Positions 42,946 to 52,563 are shown, counted from the first letter of the stretch. The stretch is 64,000 bases of DNA from Sphingomonadales bacterium UBA656 (GCA_002299895.1 DBOC01000002.1:62001-126000); one strand, 5' to 3'. Notes: generated by a model from the sequence alone, not told the origin. Translations and numbers: made by a program.

Positions 42946-43970
42946 AGGGCTGATATCGCCTTTGCCAGCGGGGTGACGTCGGCTTCTGTATGTTGCCAAC
43001 TGGTTACCAAGCGCGCCGCGCCCCAATGATCGTCGACCACACCCCAGTCATAAAAGTCAAAACCTTGCGCCCGTAATGCCGCCGCTTCGGCGGGCATGAG
43101 CCGCAGGAACACCTCATTGGCTTGTACCGGATATAGCAAACGTTCGCCCGCGGCCTGCGCAATGACCTGCGCCGCGGCGTTGGCGGACCGCGCATTGTGC
43201 AGCCACATATCATCCTTCAGCATGGCCAGCAATTGTGCAGCCAAGAACCGGCCCTTGGACTGCAAATGCCCCGCCCGTTTGCGGCGATAGCGCGCGGCAT
43301 CGGCCAGAGCAGGATCAAAATAGACCAAGGCTTCTGCGCCCATGCCGCCATTTTTGACAAAACCGAAGCTTAAGACATCGACGCCTGCATTGGCGGTGAT
43401 ATCGGCTGGCGCGCATCCCACATGCGCCACCGCATTGGCAAAGCGCGCGCCGTCCATATGTAGCCCCAGCGCGCGTTCGCGGCACAGGGCGCCCAGCGCG
43501 GCGACCTCGGATGGGGTATAGACCATGCCATATTCGGTGGCGTTGGTAATCGACACAGCGGCGGCCTGCACCTGATGCACATCGTTGCGAATGGCGTCGA
43601 GCGTAGAGGTGACGGTCGCGGGCGTTATCTTCGCCCCGTCGCCATCGACCAGCATCAACTTCGCGCCCGCGGTGTAGAAACCCGGCGCGCCGCATTCATC
43701 AACCTCAATATGGGCCTCTTTATGGCAAATCACGCCCTGATGCGGCTGCACGAGTGAAGCCAGTGCAAGGCAATTCGCGCTGGTCCCCGTTGCCACCCAC
43801 AGAACCGCGGCATCGCGGCCAAAAAGTTCCGAAAACGCCGCATCCAACCGCGCGCTATATTGGTCACCGTCATAAGCGGTGTCGATATGGTTCGCATCGG
43901 CCATGGCTTGCATGACAGCAGGATGCACCGGGGCGGCATTGTCAGAAAAGAAACGCATGGCATGCCGCAT
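42942..43970 (-). CDS. ltaE: Low-specificity L-threonine aldolase family protein
   Basis: PLP enzyme that cleaves threonine/allo-threonine to glycine and acetaldehyde. The 342-residue protein has FFSDNAAPVHPAVMQAM at the N-terminus, the segment LWVATGTSANCLAL, LGLHMDGARFANAVAH and the PLP lysine in SFGFVKNGGMGAEALV. The start is ATG 43970 or 43958. It is upstream of the EamA gene on the minus strand. Confidence 0.9.
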   Translation of the reverse strand: MRHAMRFFSDNAAPVHPAVMQAMADANHIDTAYDGDQYSARLDAAFSELFGRDAAVLWVATGTSANCLALASLVQPHQGVICHKEAHIEVDECGAPGFYTAGAKLMLVDGDGAKITPATVTSTLDAIRNDVHQVQAAAVSITNATEYGMVYTPSEVAALGALCRERALGLHMDGARFANAVAHVGCAPADITANAGVDVLSFGFVKNGGMGAEALVYFDPALADAARYRRKRAGHLQSKGRFLAAQLLAMLKDDMWLHNARSANAAAQVIAQAAGERLLYPVQANEVFLRLMPAEAAALRAQGFDFYDWGVVDDHWGAARLVTSWQHTEADVTPLAKAISAL

Positions 43971-44057
43971 GGCGGGAAACCGATGTCGGCGTCAAGCGCT
44001 AAGGGGCAGGGTGCGGATGAAATCGACCCACCCGTCGCAACGGGATGCACCCAACAT

Positions 44058-44079
44058 AACCTAGGATAACATCTAGGTT
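44058..44079. promoter_or_regulatory. Inverted repeat upstream of crtI, candidate operator
   Basis: AACCTAG (44058) and CTAGGTT (44073) are perfect 7-base arms around an 8-base spacer, with CAAC/GTTG continuing the symmetry outside the arms after a small bulge. It lies between the divergent threonine aldolase and crtI genes, 53 bases upstream of the crtI start. The binding protein is unknown. Confidence 0.4.
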
Positions 44080-44132
44080 GTTGCGCGGCGCTTTAGGCAG
44101 TAGCAGCGGGGCAATAAGGGGTGTTCCACAAA

Positions 44133-45740
44133 ATGTTGCGACGTAAAGCAGTTGTCATTGGTGCAGGTATTGGCGGCATAGCATGCGCCATGCGGTTACA
44201 AAGCCTGGGCTTTGATACCGAAATCGTTGAGGCATTGGATGCCCCCGGTGGTCGCGCTTATGTTCGCAAGGTGGATGGCTTTGTCTTTGACATGGGGCCG
44301 ACGGTCCTGACCGTCCCCCATTTCATTGAGGAATTGTTTAGCCTGCAGCAAGACCATGCCATGCTAAACGAGCCGGACTTTCCGGCTCATGTTCTGGACG
44401 AAAATGTCCGCGTCCGTGAAGGCATTTCGGGCGGTCCGAATACCAGCAAATATGTCGAAATTATTCCGATACTCCCCTTTTACCGTATCTATTTCGATGA
44501 CGGCACATTTTTCGATTATGATGGCGATCCCATCAGCACGCGCGCACAGATACAGCGCTTGGCGCCCGAGGATCTTGCAGGATATGAGGCCTTTCACGAA
44601 CAAGCCCGCGCGATATTCCAGCGCGGATTTTTGACGCTTGGCTATACCTATTTTGGCAGCCTTGGGTCGATGCTGCGCGTGGTGCCCGATTTGCTGAAGC
44701 TTGGCGCGGTGCGCTCGCTGTTCGGCATTGTCAGCAAATATTTCAAGTCGGACAAAATGCGTCAGGTGTTCAGCTTTGAACCTTTGCTGGTCGGCGGCAA
44801 CCCGATGAAGGTGCCGGCGATTTATGCGATGATCCATTTCGTCGAAAAAACCTGGGGTATTCATTATGCCAAGGGTGGCACCGGCGCTTTGGTGGCTGGC
44901 TTAGTCAAAAAGTTCGAAGACATGGGCGGCCGCTTGCGGTTGAACGCACCAGTGCAGCGCATATTGGTCGAAGACGGCGTTGCGAAGGGCGTCGCGTTGG
45001 TAAGCGGCGAAAAAATTACTGCCGATGTCGTGGTATCGAACGCCGATTATGCGACCACTTATCTCAAGCTGGTCGATAAGGCGCATCGCCGCATTAACCG
45101 CGATGCCTTGGTGAAATTCCGTAAGCAATCCATGTCGTTAATGGTGATTTATTTCGGCTATGAACGCCGCGACAATGACCCGGATTTGCGCCACCATAAC
45201 ATCATATTGGGCCCGCGCTACGAAGCGTTGCTCGATGAGATTTTTGAGCAGAAGGTGATGAGCCCGGACTTCTCGCAATATCTGCACATCCCGACGCTGA
45301 CCGACCCCAGCATGGCGCCTGCGGGCCATCATGCGGCCTATACGCTCATCCCCGTGCCCAATAACGCCAGCGGTATCGATTGGGACGTTGAAGGACCAAA
45401 GCTGAGCGGGCGGGTGCTGCGTTTCTTGGAAGAACGTGGCTATATTCCCGACCTTGCGGCGCGGTTGAAGCATATGAGTTTCATCACGCCCGATTATTTT
45501 GCTGAAACTTTGGGATCCTATCTTGGCAATGGCTTTGGCGTGGAACCCGTGTTGACCCAGACCGCTTTCTTCCGTCCGCACAATAAGTCGGAAGATGTGC
45601 ACAATCTCTATCTGGTCGGCCAAGGCACGCAGCCAGGGGGCGGCACGCCTTCGGTTATGATGTCGGCCAAAATGACCGCCCGCGAAATCGCCCGCGACCT
45701 GTGCGTGGATGCATCCATCGTCAATGGCGTACCGCGTTAA
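44133..45740 (+). CDS. crtI: Phytoene desaturase family protein (CrtI-like)
   Basis: FAD-dependent enzyme that introduces double bases into phytoene on the way to coloured carotenoids. The 535-residue protein has the dinucleotide fold KAVVIGAGIGGIACAMRLQSLG, then ALDAPGGRAYVRKVDGFVFDMGPTVLTVP, the substrate region YAMIHFVEKTWGIHYAKGGTGALV and the C-terminal bacterial-type desaturase signature LYLVGQGTQPGGGTPSVMMSAKM. Start is the ATG at 44133 or a GTG at 44121. No crtB or crtY is nearby, so the rest of the pathway must lie elsewhere. Confidence 0.92.
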   Translation: MLRRKAVVIGAGIGGIACAMRLQSLGFDTEIVEALDAPGGRAYVRKVDGFVFDMGPTVLTVPHFIEELFSLQQDHAMLNEPDFPAHVLDENVRVREGISGGPNTSKYVEIIPILPFYRIYFDDGTFFDYDGDPISTRAQIQRLAPEDLAGYEAFHEQARAIFQRGFLTLGYTYFGSLGSMLRVVPDLLKLGAVRSLFGIVSKYFKSDKMRQVFSFEPLLVGGNPMKVPAIYAMIHFVEKTWGIHYAKGGTGALVAGLVKKFEDMGGRLRLNAPVQRILVEDGVAKGVALVSGEKITADVVVSNADYATTYLKLVDKAHRRINRDALVKFRKQSMSLMVIYFGYERRDNDPDLRHHNIILGPRYEALLDEIFEQKVMSPDFSQYLHIPTLTDPSMAPAGHHAAYTLIPVPNNASGIDWDVEGPKLSGRVLRFLEERGYIPDLAARLKHMSFITPDYFAETLGSYLGNGFGVEPVLTQTAFFRPHNKSEDVHNLYLVGQGTQPGGGTPSVMMSAKMTAREIARDLCVDASIVNGVPR

Positions 45741-45777
45741 CGGTAATTTAGGCAATCATAAGAGGCTGGAATACGCC

Positions 45778-46899
45778 TTAAGTGAAGTCGGGAAATAACG
45801 CGCGCTTAGTCCTTATAGGGTCTAAACCGAAGTGCCGCGCCAGGGCATCACTGGCAAATTGTTCAAACCGCGTCGTAGGTTTAAGATCACGACCTTCATA
45901 GAGTTGTGACGCTTTTAGGCCTGGCCAATCCGCAACGATTTTTCCACCATTGGCCAACGAACCACCAAATAACATAGCAGCTGAAGCCGTCCCATGGTCC
46001 GTGCCGCCTGTCCCGTTGAAAGCGACGGTCCTACCAAATTCGGTAGCAACCATAATCAGAGTATTGTTCCACTCGCTACCGAGCGTATCACGGAGTGAAC
46101 CAATCAGCGCATCGAGTTGGCCAAGCGCGGCATTTAACCGCCCTTTTTGCTGAAAATGCGTGTCCCAGCCATTCGCTTCCAGCATCACCACACGGGCGCC
46201 GTTGGGACCATTCATGAGCCCTGCCACCATCTGGCCTAGCGCTTTGCCACCCTTGACCCCCTGATCCGCAGCTGCGCCGGCCATGGCTTCTGTGGCTTGT
46301 GCGCCGCTCCATAAAGCAGACAACTGCGCATCTTCTGCATATAGGTTGGTCAATCGAGCCATGATGTCTGAATTGGCGTCCGGCATGCGCGAGGGCGCGT
46401 AGCTGTTGGCGGCGATCGGTCCACGCAACGCGAGCGGCACTGCGGGTGCGACTGCCAGACCTTTGGCATCGTCACGCGGTAGCAGCGACAAAAGCCGCCC
46501 TAGCCAACCGTCATCGCGAGCATATGGGCGATCCCCACCGGACTCCAAAATATTTTGCGCGTCAAAATGCGATCGCTCACGATAACCCGATGCAATCGCG
46601 TGACTAAAACTGGCCTGTTTCTGAGCAAATAGTTTAGCGCTTTCGGCCATGGCAGGATGCAGCGTGAACATATTGTCGAGCTTCACACCCGCTGCTGCGT
46701 CCGCTGCTAAATCTCCCCGCGCCCGCAGAAAGTCGGGATCTCCTGTTGGCGCCAAGGTCGCCAATCCATCGGCTGCGCCACGCTGGATGATGAAGACGAA
46801 TTTCTTGTTCGTACCAGGTGCAGCCCAGCCAACCCCCGGGAATGCGGCAACACCCAAACCCAAGACACCGGAAGTCACAAAATAGCGTCGGTTCAGCAT
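45778..46899 (-). CDS. DUF1501 exported protein
   Basis: A 373-residue protein with a twin-arginine-like signal (LNRRYFVTSGVLGLGVAAFP, cleavage near GWAA) and the DUF1501 pattern FVFIIQRGAADGLATLAPTGD, GYRERSHFDAQNILESGG and VVMLEANGWDTHFQQKGRL, ending with FGRTVAFNGTGGTDHGTASA. This pattern of metal-ligand-like His/Asp positions is related to the alkaline phosphatase superfamily. The biochemical role is unknown. It follows the DUF1800 gene by 4 bases, the normal pairing. Start at ATG 46899 rather than the upstream frame start. Confidence 0.9.
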   Translation of the reverse strand: MLNRRYFVTSGVLGLGVAAFPGVGWAAPGTNKKFVFIIQRGAADGLATLAPTGDPDFLRARGDLAADAAAGVKLDNMFTLHPAMAESAKLFAQKQASFSHAIASGYRERSHFDAQNILESGGDRPYARDDGWLGRLLSLLPRDDAKGLAVAPAVPLALRGPIAANSYAPSRMPDANSDIMARLTNLYAEDAQLSALWSGAQATEAMAGAAADQGVKGGKALGQMVAGLMNGPNGARVVMLEANGWDTHFQQKGRLNAALGQLDALIGSLRDTLGSEWNNTLIMVATEFGRTVAFNGTGGTDHGTASAAMLFGGSLANGGKIVADWPGLKASQLYEGRDLKPTTRFEQFASDALARHFGLDPIRTKRALFPDFT

Positions 46900-46903
46900 G
46901 GCC

Positions 46904-48343
46904 CTATCTCCGCAAAAATTCAGGCGACAACAAGAAAAGCGCAAGCCCTTGAGATGGGCTTTCGGCACGGGCAATGCTTTCGGCAGTTAGGGCGCCCAGT
47001 TGCGTGGAGAGAATGCGCGGCGCAAGTGCACGGGCATCTACGCGGTTAGCGCTGCGTTCGGCGATCCGACTTGCAATCTCGACACGCCGCATCAGCGCTG
47101 CACCCCCGGCCCAGTTCTCGGTCATATCGCTAAATCCCGCGGGCGAACCCGGCTTCCAAATGGGTTGCCCCATTTGCGCCAGCATGTTTGCGCCTTGCCT
47201 ATTGTTGGGAAGTTCTCGGACATTCAGCGCGCGGAGCGAAGAGATTACCCAGTCCCAAGGCGATTTGAACTTGGCCTGCTTGGCCAACCACATTTCTGGC
47301 GATTCAATCAACGTGCGATAAAGCTTGGGCAAATCGCCACCGCTTTCCAGAAAGCTCTTCTCCAGCCGCGCAACCAATGATGATGGTGGGACGTCAGCAG
47401 CAAAATGTTGTGCGATTTTTGTAGCAATATGTTTCGCCGTGGCTGGGTGCGTAGCAATATCGGACAGAATGGCCCGCGCTTGCGCTTCACTTTTCTGACT
47501 GTAACGCCGGCCGATGACAAGGCGATCACCTGGCTCATGAATGGCCGCGAAAAACTGACTGTCGCCGTCCTTGCCATTCTGGGCCATTAACCGCTGGACA
47601 GGCCCCTTAGACATCCCGCCGACCGTAAAACCTGTCAGCGCGCGCGCAAATTCCGTGACATCATTTTGATCGTAAACGGTGCGTGCGCCAAGCGTATGCA
47701 GCTCCAAAATCTCCCGCGCCAGATTTTCATTCAGCCCTAATTTTCTGTTGCGTCGCGCCGCGACCTGAGCTGCCAGAGGGCTATTGGGGCCAATTGATTG
47801 CGCCTGATCCAGATAGAGCAACATTGCGGGATGGGTGACGGCAGCAAACAGCAAATCCGAGAATTTTCCCATGATATGGGGTCGGATAGCGGTAAATTCA
47901 TAATCACCCGCGAGAGCGAGCACAGGAAGCTTGTCGATTGATACCGCAAAATGGTTCGACCAAAAATGCACCAACCGCTCTGCAAAGTCAGTGTCGCTGG
48001 AAATCGCGGCGTCAATTCGGGTATCTACTGCGGCAATATATTGAACGCGTAGCGTGTTGACGACTTTCTCAATTTTGGCAGGATCAATTTGCGACATATT
48101 GTCGCCGGGCATTATCGCCGCGGCATCTTTTCCAGCAACTTGGCGATCTTTAGGGTCTAGCTGATAATCACGAAAACTTGCGGCAATGCTCGCCCGACTT
48201 GGCTGGCTAGCAGAATTCGAAAGGGCGGGGTCATATTTGCCAATCTGCGATTTTAACCAGTCCGTTGGACTATCGGTCGCGCTGGCGGACGGTCTCGCAC
48301 CCAGACCAAAGCGGTTCCTAGCTATCGCAGCGTTTGTCGTCAT
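46904..48343 (-). CDS. DUF1800 protein, partner of DUF1501
   Basis: A 479-residue helical DUF1800 protein (AIARNRFGLGARP at the start, FAERLVHFWSNHFAVSIDK, LARRNRKLGLNENLAREILELHTLGA-type core, DVTEFARALTGFTVGG, GSPAGFSDMTENWAG). No signal peptide is clear. Function unknown; the DUF1800-DUF1501 gene pair is widespread in Gram-negative bacteria. I choose the ATG at 48343, with GGAGAG upstream. First gene of the pair on the minus strand. Confidence 0.9.
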   Translation of the reverse strand: MTTNAAIARNRFGLGARPSASATDSPTDWLKSQIGKYDPALSNSASQPSRASIAASFRDYQLDPKDRQVAGKDAAAIMPGDNMSQIDPAKIEKVVNTLRVQYIAAVDTRIDAAISSDTDFAERLVHFWSNHFAVSIDKLPVLALAGDYEFTAIRPHIMGKFSDLLFAAVTHPAMLLYLDQAQSIGPNSPLAAQVAARRNRKLGLNENLAREILELHTLGARTVYDQNDVTEFARALTGFTVGGMSKGPVQRLMAQNGKDGDSQFFAAIHEPGDRLVIGRRYSQKSEAQARAILSDIATHPATAKHIATKIAQHFAADVPPSSLVARLEKSFLESGGDLPKLYRTLIESPEMWLAKQAKFKSPWDWVISSLRALNVRELPNNRQGANMLAQMGQPIWKPGSPAGFSDMTENWAGGAALMRRVEIASRIAERSANRVDARALAPRILSTQLGALTAESIARAESPSQGLALFLLSPEFLRR

Positions 48344-48815
48344 GTTCTCTCCGGAACATAGAGTGTAGGTTTTCAATCAAGGCCATAGTATCTTCGGCAA
48401 CGGTTAAGTAACACAGCCTTTATTGCTGTATCATGAACACGGGAACAGTTCCAACGCGATGTTGTTATTCGTTGAACGATGGGAATGTGAGCGCACAATG
48501 CATTGCAGTTCTCAACTGGCTCCTTTGCAAATGCAGATGACCGCTACCTTACTGGTTCATTTATAGACTTGCAGCTTTGCGCCCAATCACAGACGTTTGT
48601 AAAAGTGTCCTCGCGTGGACATCCTGCCCGCTGGCCATGATCGCATATCACTGGAGATATTAAGGAATTCCGGGTGCGTCTTCCAATCGGGCGGTTTGTG
48701 TCTGTCAGTTTCTGAGTTGGCACTTCGATATGCGACCTCAGGGCATGCTGTTGGCGATGATATCAGGGAACTGGGTCACCTGCGCGCGTGACATCATTAT
48801 CGAAAATTGAAATAT
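48344..48815. other. 472-base stretch without a recognisable gene
   Basis: Separates the DUF1800/DUF1501 pair from the hexuronate operon. Short frames on both strands are interrupted by stops, and none shows recognisable protein homology or a good start. The left end must hold the DUF1800 promoter. The remainder reads like decayed sequence, but I cannot assign its origin. Confidence 0.5.
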
Positions 48816-50318
48816 CTAGAAAACAGCGCCGGGGATCCAGGGCACCATTTCGCTTTCTCCCATGTCAAAGCTCTCGGATGCGGTTTTCCGGCCACTGGCG
48901 GTTGCCAGAATGGCTTGAAAAATCTCAGCGCCCATATCGGCGCCGGTAACACCATCCAGAATTTTGCTACAATCCACATCGATATCGTCGGCCATTGCTT
49001 TGGCCAATGCGGCGTTGGACGCCAGCTTAAGCGTGGGTGACGGCAAGGAGCCGAATACCGAACCGCGGCCGGTTGTGAACAATATCAGATTCGCGCCTGC
49101 CGCGACTTGCCCCGTCGCAGAGCACGGATCATAGCCGGGGGAATCCATGAAGCTGAGGCCGGGCGCGGTAACGGCCTGCGCATAATCGACCACGGCGTTC
49201 AGCGGCGTCGATCCAGCCTTTGCGACCGCGCCTAAGGACTTTTCCAATATTGTCGTTATTCCGCCTGCCTTGTTTCCTGGTGACGGATTATTGTCGAGGC
49301 TGGCACCATCACGCGCGGCATATTCTTCCCACCATTTCAAGCGGGCGATGAGGTCTTGTGCGATTTGGGACGAAGCCGCGCGGCGCAAGAGAAGATTTTC
49401 TGCCCCATAGATTTCGGGTGTTTCCGACAATATCGCGCGCCCGCCGGCTGCAACGAGCAAATCGACAGCTTCTCCCAAAGCGGGGTTTGCGGTCAAAGCC
49501 GAATAGCCATCGGACGCGCCGCATTGCAGCCCAATCGTGAGATGTTCTGCGGAAAGCGTTTGCCGCCGGTGACGATCCGCATGCGGGAGCATGGCCAGCA
49601 CCATCGCGATGCCAGCTTCAATCGCCGCCATCGTGCCGCCCGCGTCTTGAATGCCCAAGGTTCGCAAATGATCAGATTCCGCAAGGCCGGCAGAGGCCAG
49701 CAGCGGATCCATTTGATTGACCTCGCAACCCAATCCGACAATCAGGACAGCGCCAAAATTTGGATGTACGGCATAGCCGGTCAATGTCCGGCGTAAATTG
49801 TCTATCCCGCGCCCTTCTTTGGCCATGCCGCAACCCGACAGATGGTTGAATGCCACCACGCCATCAACATAAGGGAAGGCCGCAAGGCGTTCCGGCGTAA
49901 AATGCGCGGCAATCCGTTTTGCCACGGTCGCCGAGCAATTTACAGATGTGAGGATACCGACATAATTACGCGTCCCGACGCGCCCGTCCGCGCGCACAAA
50001 GCCGTCAAAGGTGGCAGCCACGGGCGCGGGTTGACGCAAGTCAATGCCGACGTCTCCCGCAACATCGTCGCGGGAGAAATCTAAATTATGGCTATGCACA
50101 TGCGCGCCAGGAGCAATGGCATCGGTTGCCATGCCAATAGGCTGGCCAAGCTTTAATATCCGGTCGCCACGCTTTATCGCCTGTAAGGCAAATTTATGAC
50201 CGGCGGGTATTGCTTCGCTGGCGGTCAAGCCATCACGCAATAACACCCCAGCCGAGATGTCACTGACGGCGACCGCCACATTGTCCCGCGCATCTGCAAT
50301 GATAAAGCGCGGGGGCAT
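48816..50318 (-). CDS. uxaA: Altronate dehydratase (UxaA family)
   Basis: Dehydrates D-altronate to 2-keto-3-deoxygluconate (KDG) in galacturonate catabolism. The 500-residue protein is full length. It has the N-terminal SAF domain (about residues 1-80: AGHKFALQAIKRGDRILKLG, APGAHVHSHNL) and the UxaA body with DGRVGTRNYVGILTSVNCSA, FNHLSGCGMAKEG, GLGCEVNQ and FTTGRGSVFGSLPSPTLKLA. It is the third gene of the hydratase-transporter-uxaA operon and follows the transporter by 3 bases. The uronate isomerase (UxaC) and tagaturonate reductase (UxaB) genes are not in the window. Confidence 0.93.
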   Translation of the reverse strand: MPPRFIIADARDNVAVAVSDISAGVLLRDGLTASEAIPAGHKFALQAIKRGDRILKLGQPIGMATDAIAPGAHVHSHNLDFSRDDVAGDVGIDLRQPAPVAATFDGFVRADGRVGTRNYVGILTSVNCSATVAKRIAAHFTPERLAAFPYVDGVVAFNHLSGCGMAKEGRGIDNLRRTLTGYAVHPNFGAVLIVGLGCEVNQMDPLLASAGLAESDHLRTLGIQDAGGTMAAIEAGIAMVLAMLPHADRHRRQTLSAEHLTIGLQCGASDGYSALTANPALGEAVDLLVAAGGRAILSETPEIYGAENLLLRRAASSQIAQDLIARLKWWEEYAARDGASLDNNPSPGNKAGGITTILEKSLGAVAKAGSTPLNAVVDYAQAVTAPGLSFMDSPGYDPCSATGQVAAGANLILFTTGRGSVFGSLPSPTLKLASNAALAKAMADDIDVDCSKILDGVTGADMGAEIFQAILATASGRKTASESFDMGESEMVPWIPGAVF

Positions 50319-50321
50319 GGT

Positions 50322-51599
50322 TTATTCCACTTCGACCTTAGCAAGCCGCGGCGACAGCAAGTGGATGGCAGCGACGGCGAGGAAATATACCGTCGTGCAG
50401 ATGGCAAAGATGATGGTGTAGTTGCCCTGCGTTGCATCGAGCACAAGCCCAGTCGACTTCGCCATAATCATGCCACCAACGCCACCTGCAAATCCGCCGA
50501 GACCAATAACACTGCCGACAGCCCGTTTCGGGAACATGTCCGGTGGAATGGAAAGCAGGTTGGTCGAGAAGGCCTGATGCCCTGCCAATGCGATGCCGAT
50601 GAGGAGGACGGCAAGCCACATATTGCTGACGCCTGTTACGAACAACAAGGGAAGCACGCACAAACCAGCTAGGATCATCGTGACTTTGCGCGCGTAGTTC
50701 GGCGTGCGGCCGCGCTGGATAAGCCGTGAGGAGAGCCAACCGCCGGCAATGCTGCCCACGTCGGATAGTAAATACATCAAGATCATCGGCAACAACACGA
50801 CCTTCAGATCGACGTTATAGGTCGTGCTAAAATATTTCGGCAACCAGAAGAGCATGAGGAACCAAACCGGGTCGGTAAGGAACTTCGCGCTGGCAAAAGC
50901 CCAAGCTTCGCGCTTACGCACAATGCGGCTCCAGCCAATTTTTTCAATCTGCTCGGGTGGATCATGTTCAATCCATTCCAACTCACCTTGGCTAACTTTC
51001 CCGCTTTCGCGCGGGTTGCTGTATAGCCACAGCCACAGCCCAAGCAGCACAACACCGAAAAGGCCTGAATATATAAAGGTCTCACGCCAGCCGAGCCCAA
51101 AGGCCTGCATGAATAACCATAGGGTCGGTGCCGTTAAAATGACGCCGATGGTTGTTCCGGAGTTGACCCAGCCAATGGCGTAAGCGCGTTCCTTTTGCGG
51201 GAACCACTCGCTGCTGGAGCGGACAACCGCTGGAAAATGGCCGGCCTCACCAACGCCAAGAACGGCGCGGGCCGCCATGAAGGATGCAACCGATCCGCCA
51301 AAGCCATGGGCAACATGGCCAACGGTCCAGATTGTAATGGCAATCGAATAGCCAATCTTCGGACCAAATCTGTCGATGACATAGCCCATGAACAAAAACC
51401 CAAGAGCATAAGCTGCTTGGAATGCGGTTACGATATTGCCGTAATCATCTTCATTCCAATTCATTTCGGTCTGCAACGTTGGCGCCAAAAGTCCGAGCAT
51501 CGTGCGGTCGATATAATTGACCGTGGTCGCAAAGAACAAAAGTGCGATGATGGCCCAGCGATATCTGCCGGTCCGTTCGGGTATGTGCGTGGTCGCCAT
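50322..51599 (-). CDS. MFS transporter, ExuT-like hexuronate/aldonate symporter
   Basis: A 425-residue major facilitator protein of the anion:cation symporter group, with 12 hydrophobic helices. Typical segments are FATTVNYIDRTMLGLLAPTL, GYVIDRFGPKIGYSIAITIW, ARAVLGVGEAGHFPAVVRSSSEWFP and GHQAFSTNLLSIPPDMFPKRAVGSVIGL. Relatives carry hexuronates (ExuT) or aldonates, which fits the following uxaA gene. I choose the ATG at 51599, behind AAGAGGA, over the ATG at 51608. Confidence 0.88.
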   Translation of the reverse strand: MATTHIPERTGRYRWAIIALLFFATTVNYIDRTMLGLLAPTLQTEMNWNEDDYGNIVTAFQAAYALGFLFMGYVIDRFGPKIGYSIAITIWTVGHVAHGFGGSVASFMAARAVLGVGEAGHFPAVVRSSSEWFPQKERAYAIGWVNSGTTIGVILTAPTLWLFMQAFGLGWRETFIYSGLFGVVLLGLWLWLYSNPRESGKVSQGELEWIEHDPPEQIEKIGWSRIVRKREAWAFASAKFLTDPVWFLMLFWLPKYFSTTYNVDLKVVLLPMILMYLLSDVGSIAGGWLSSRLIQRGRTPNYARKVTMILAGLCVLPLLFVTGVSNMWLAVLLIGIALAGHQAFSTNLLSIPPDMFPKRAVGSVIGLGGFAGGVGGMIMAKSTGLVLDATQGNYTIIFAICTTVYFLAVAAIHLLSPRLAKVEVE

Positions 51600-51626
51600 G
51601 TCACTCATCCTCTTATTACTTTGACT

Positions 51627-52415
51627 TTAGAAAATCGGGGCTGCCTCTATCGTGCAGTTCACCGAGAGTGTGGGGCCAAAAGTGGCGTGGACGGACTGGC
51701 CCGGGGTCACCTGATGCACGCCGGTGACAGCGCCAGATGAAATCCATGTCCCAGCGTGGATAGGAATGCCGCGCGCACCCAAATTATTGAGCAAAAAGCG
51801 CATCGAGCCAATCGGACCGTCAGGGAAGCTGTTTGCCGCACCTTCACCAGCAACGCTGCCGTCGATTTGCAAGGTGACCGTCCAGTCAGCAAAATTGCTT
51901 GTCTGCCAATTTTCAATGGCGGCACCGATAATCAGCCCGTTATTATTGCCAAAATCGGATATGGTCACCGCTGGTCCCAGCTCATTGATGGTGGGCAAAG
52001 GCGAGCTTGCGATTTCGATGCCTATGTGCACCGCTGCTATTAGGCGTTCGACCTCTTCCAGCGTGTAATCCTGTTTTCCGACGGGCAAGTCAGAACCAAT
52101 TTTAATGAGGAACTCGGCCTCTGCCGCGCCAAAACCGCCAATGAAAACCTGCCCTATTACTGGCTGGGTAGGCGAATAGGTGGCCGTTGTGAAAATGGGG
52201 CCAGACAGGCGGTTGGCACCGAAGTGATCTGACAAAGGCGGAAAAATGCGCCCGACTTTCCATCCAATCACGGGCCGGTCAGACGCTGCGATTGCAGCAT
52301 CCTGCACGGCATAAGCCGACACCAAAGTGTCAGGTGCCGTACCGGGATAATGCGCCAGATGTTGCCCGCGCTGTCGCGCTGAAACAAAATGTTTGGCAAT
52401 TTCTGCTGCGGTCAT
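51627..52415 (-). CDS. 2-keto-4-pentenoate hydratase/FAH-superfamily protein
   Basis: A 262-residue protein of the MhpD-like branch: PVIGWKVGRIFPPLSDHFGANR, VFIGGFGAAEAEFLIKIGSDLP (acidic metal ligands), HIGIEIASSPLPTINELGP and SDFGNNNGLIIGAAIE. Characterised relatives hydrate or decarboxylate 2-keto-enoic acids. In a hexuronate operon a dehydration or hydration of a 2-keto-3-deoxy acid seems more likely than aromatic catabolism, but this is inference. The frame is open up to 52544; homology and an ATG point to 52415. It heads the minus-strand operon, divergent from the LacI gene. Confidence 0.82.
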   Translation of the reverse strand: MTAAEIAKHFVSARQRGQHLAHYPGTAPDTLVSAYAVQDAAIAASDRPVIGWKVGRIFPPLSDHFGANRLSGPIFTTATYSPTQPVIGQVFIGGFGAAEAEFLIKIGSDLPVGKQDYTLEEVERLIAAVHIGIEIASSPLPTINELGPAVTISDFGNNNGLIIGAAIENWQTSNFADWTVTLQIDGSVAGEGAANSFPDGPIGSMRFLLNNLGARGIPIHAGTWISSGAVTGVHQVTPGQSVHATFGPTLSVNCTIEAAPIF

Positions 52416-52477
52416 TGACGCCGATCTCGCATGAATTGTCCATGCCTCCCCAAAATATTCTCGAATCCGCCGATATG

Positions 52478-52493
52478 GGAAACCGGTGTCATT
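52478..52493 (-). promoter_or_regulatory. Operator A of the pectin/hexuronate locus (LacI-type site)
   Basis: Minus strand reads AATGACACCGGTTTCC. It lies in the gap between the divergent hydratase operon (start 52415) and the lacI-type gene (start 52564). It differs from sites B and C in one base of 16. Confidence 0.7.
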
Positions 52494-52563
52494 TGCAAGG
52501 ATGCGCCGAAAATTGTCTGTAACTTTTGCTGTAACCTTCTCCATTAATTGCTATGCAACCGTC

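Noticed and set aside
48344..48815. Possible transposase or other remnant
   Set aside because: Short peptides such as VTQFPDIIANSMP followed by a stop could be a decayed end of a gene, but no terminal repeats or family motif could be recognised.
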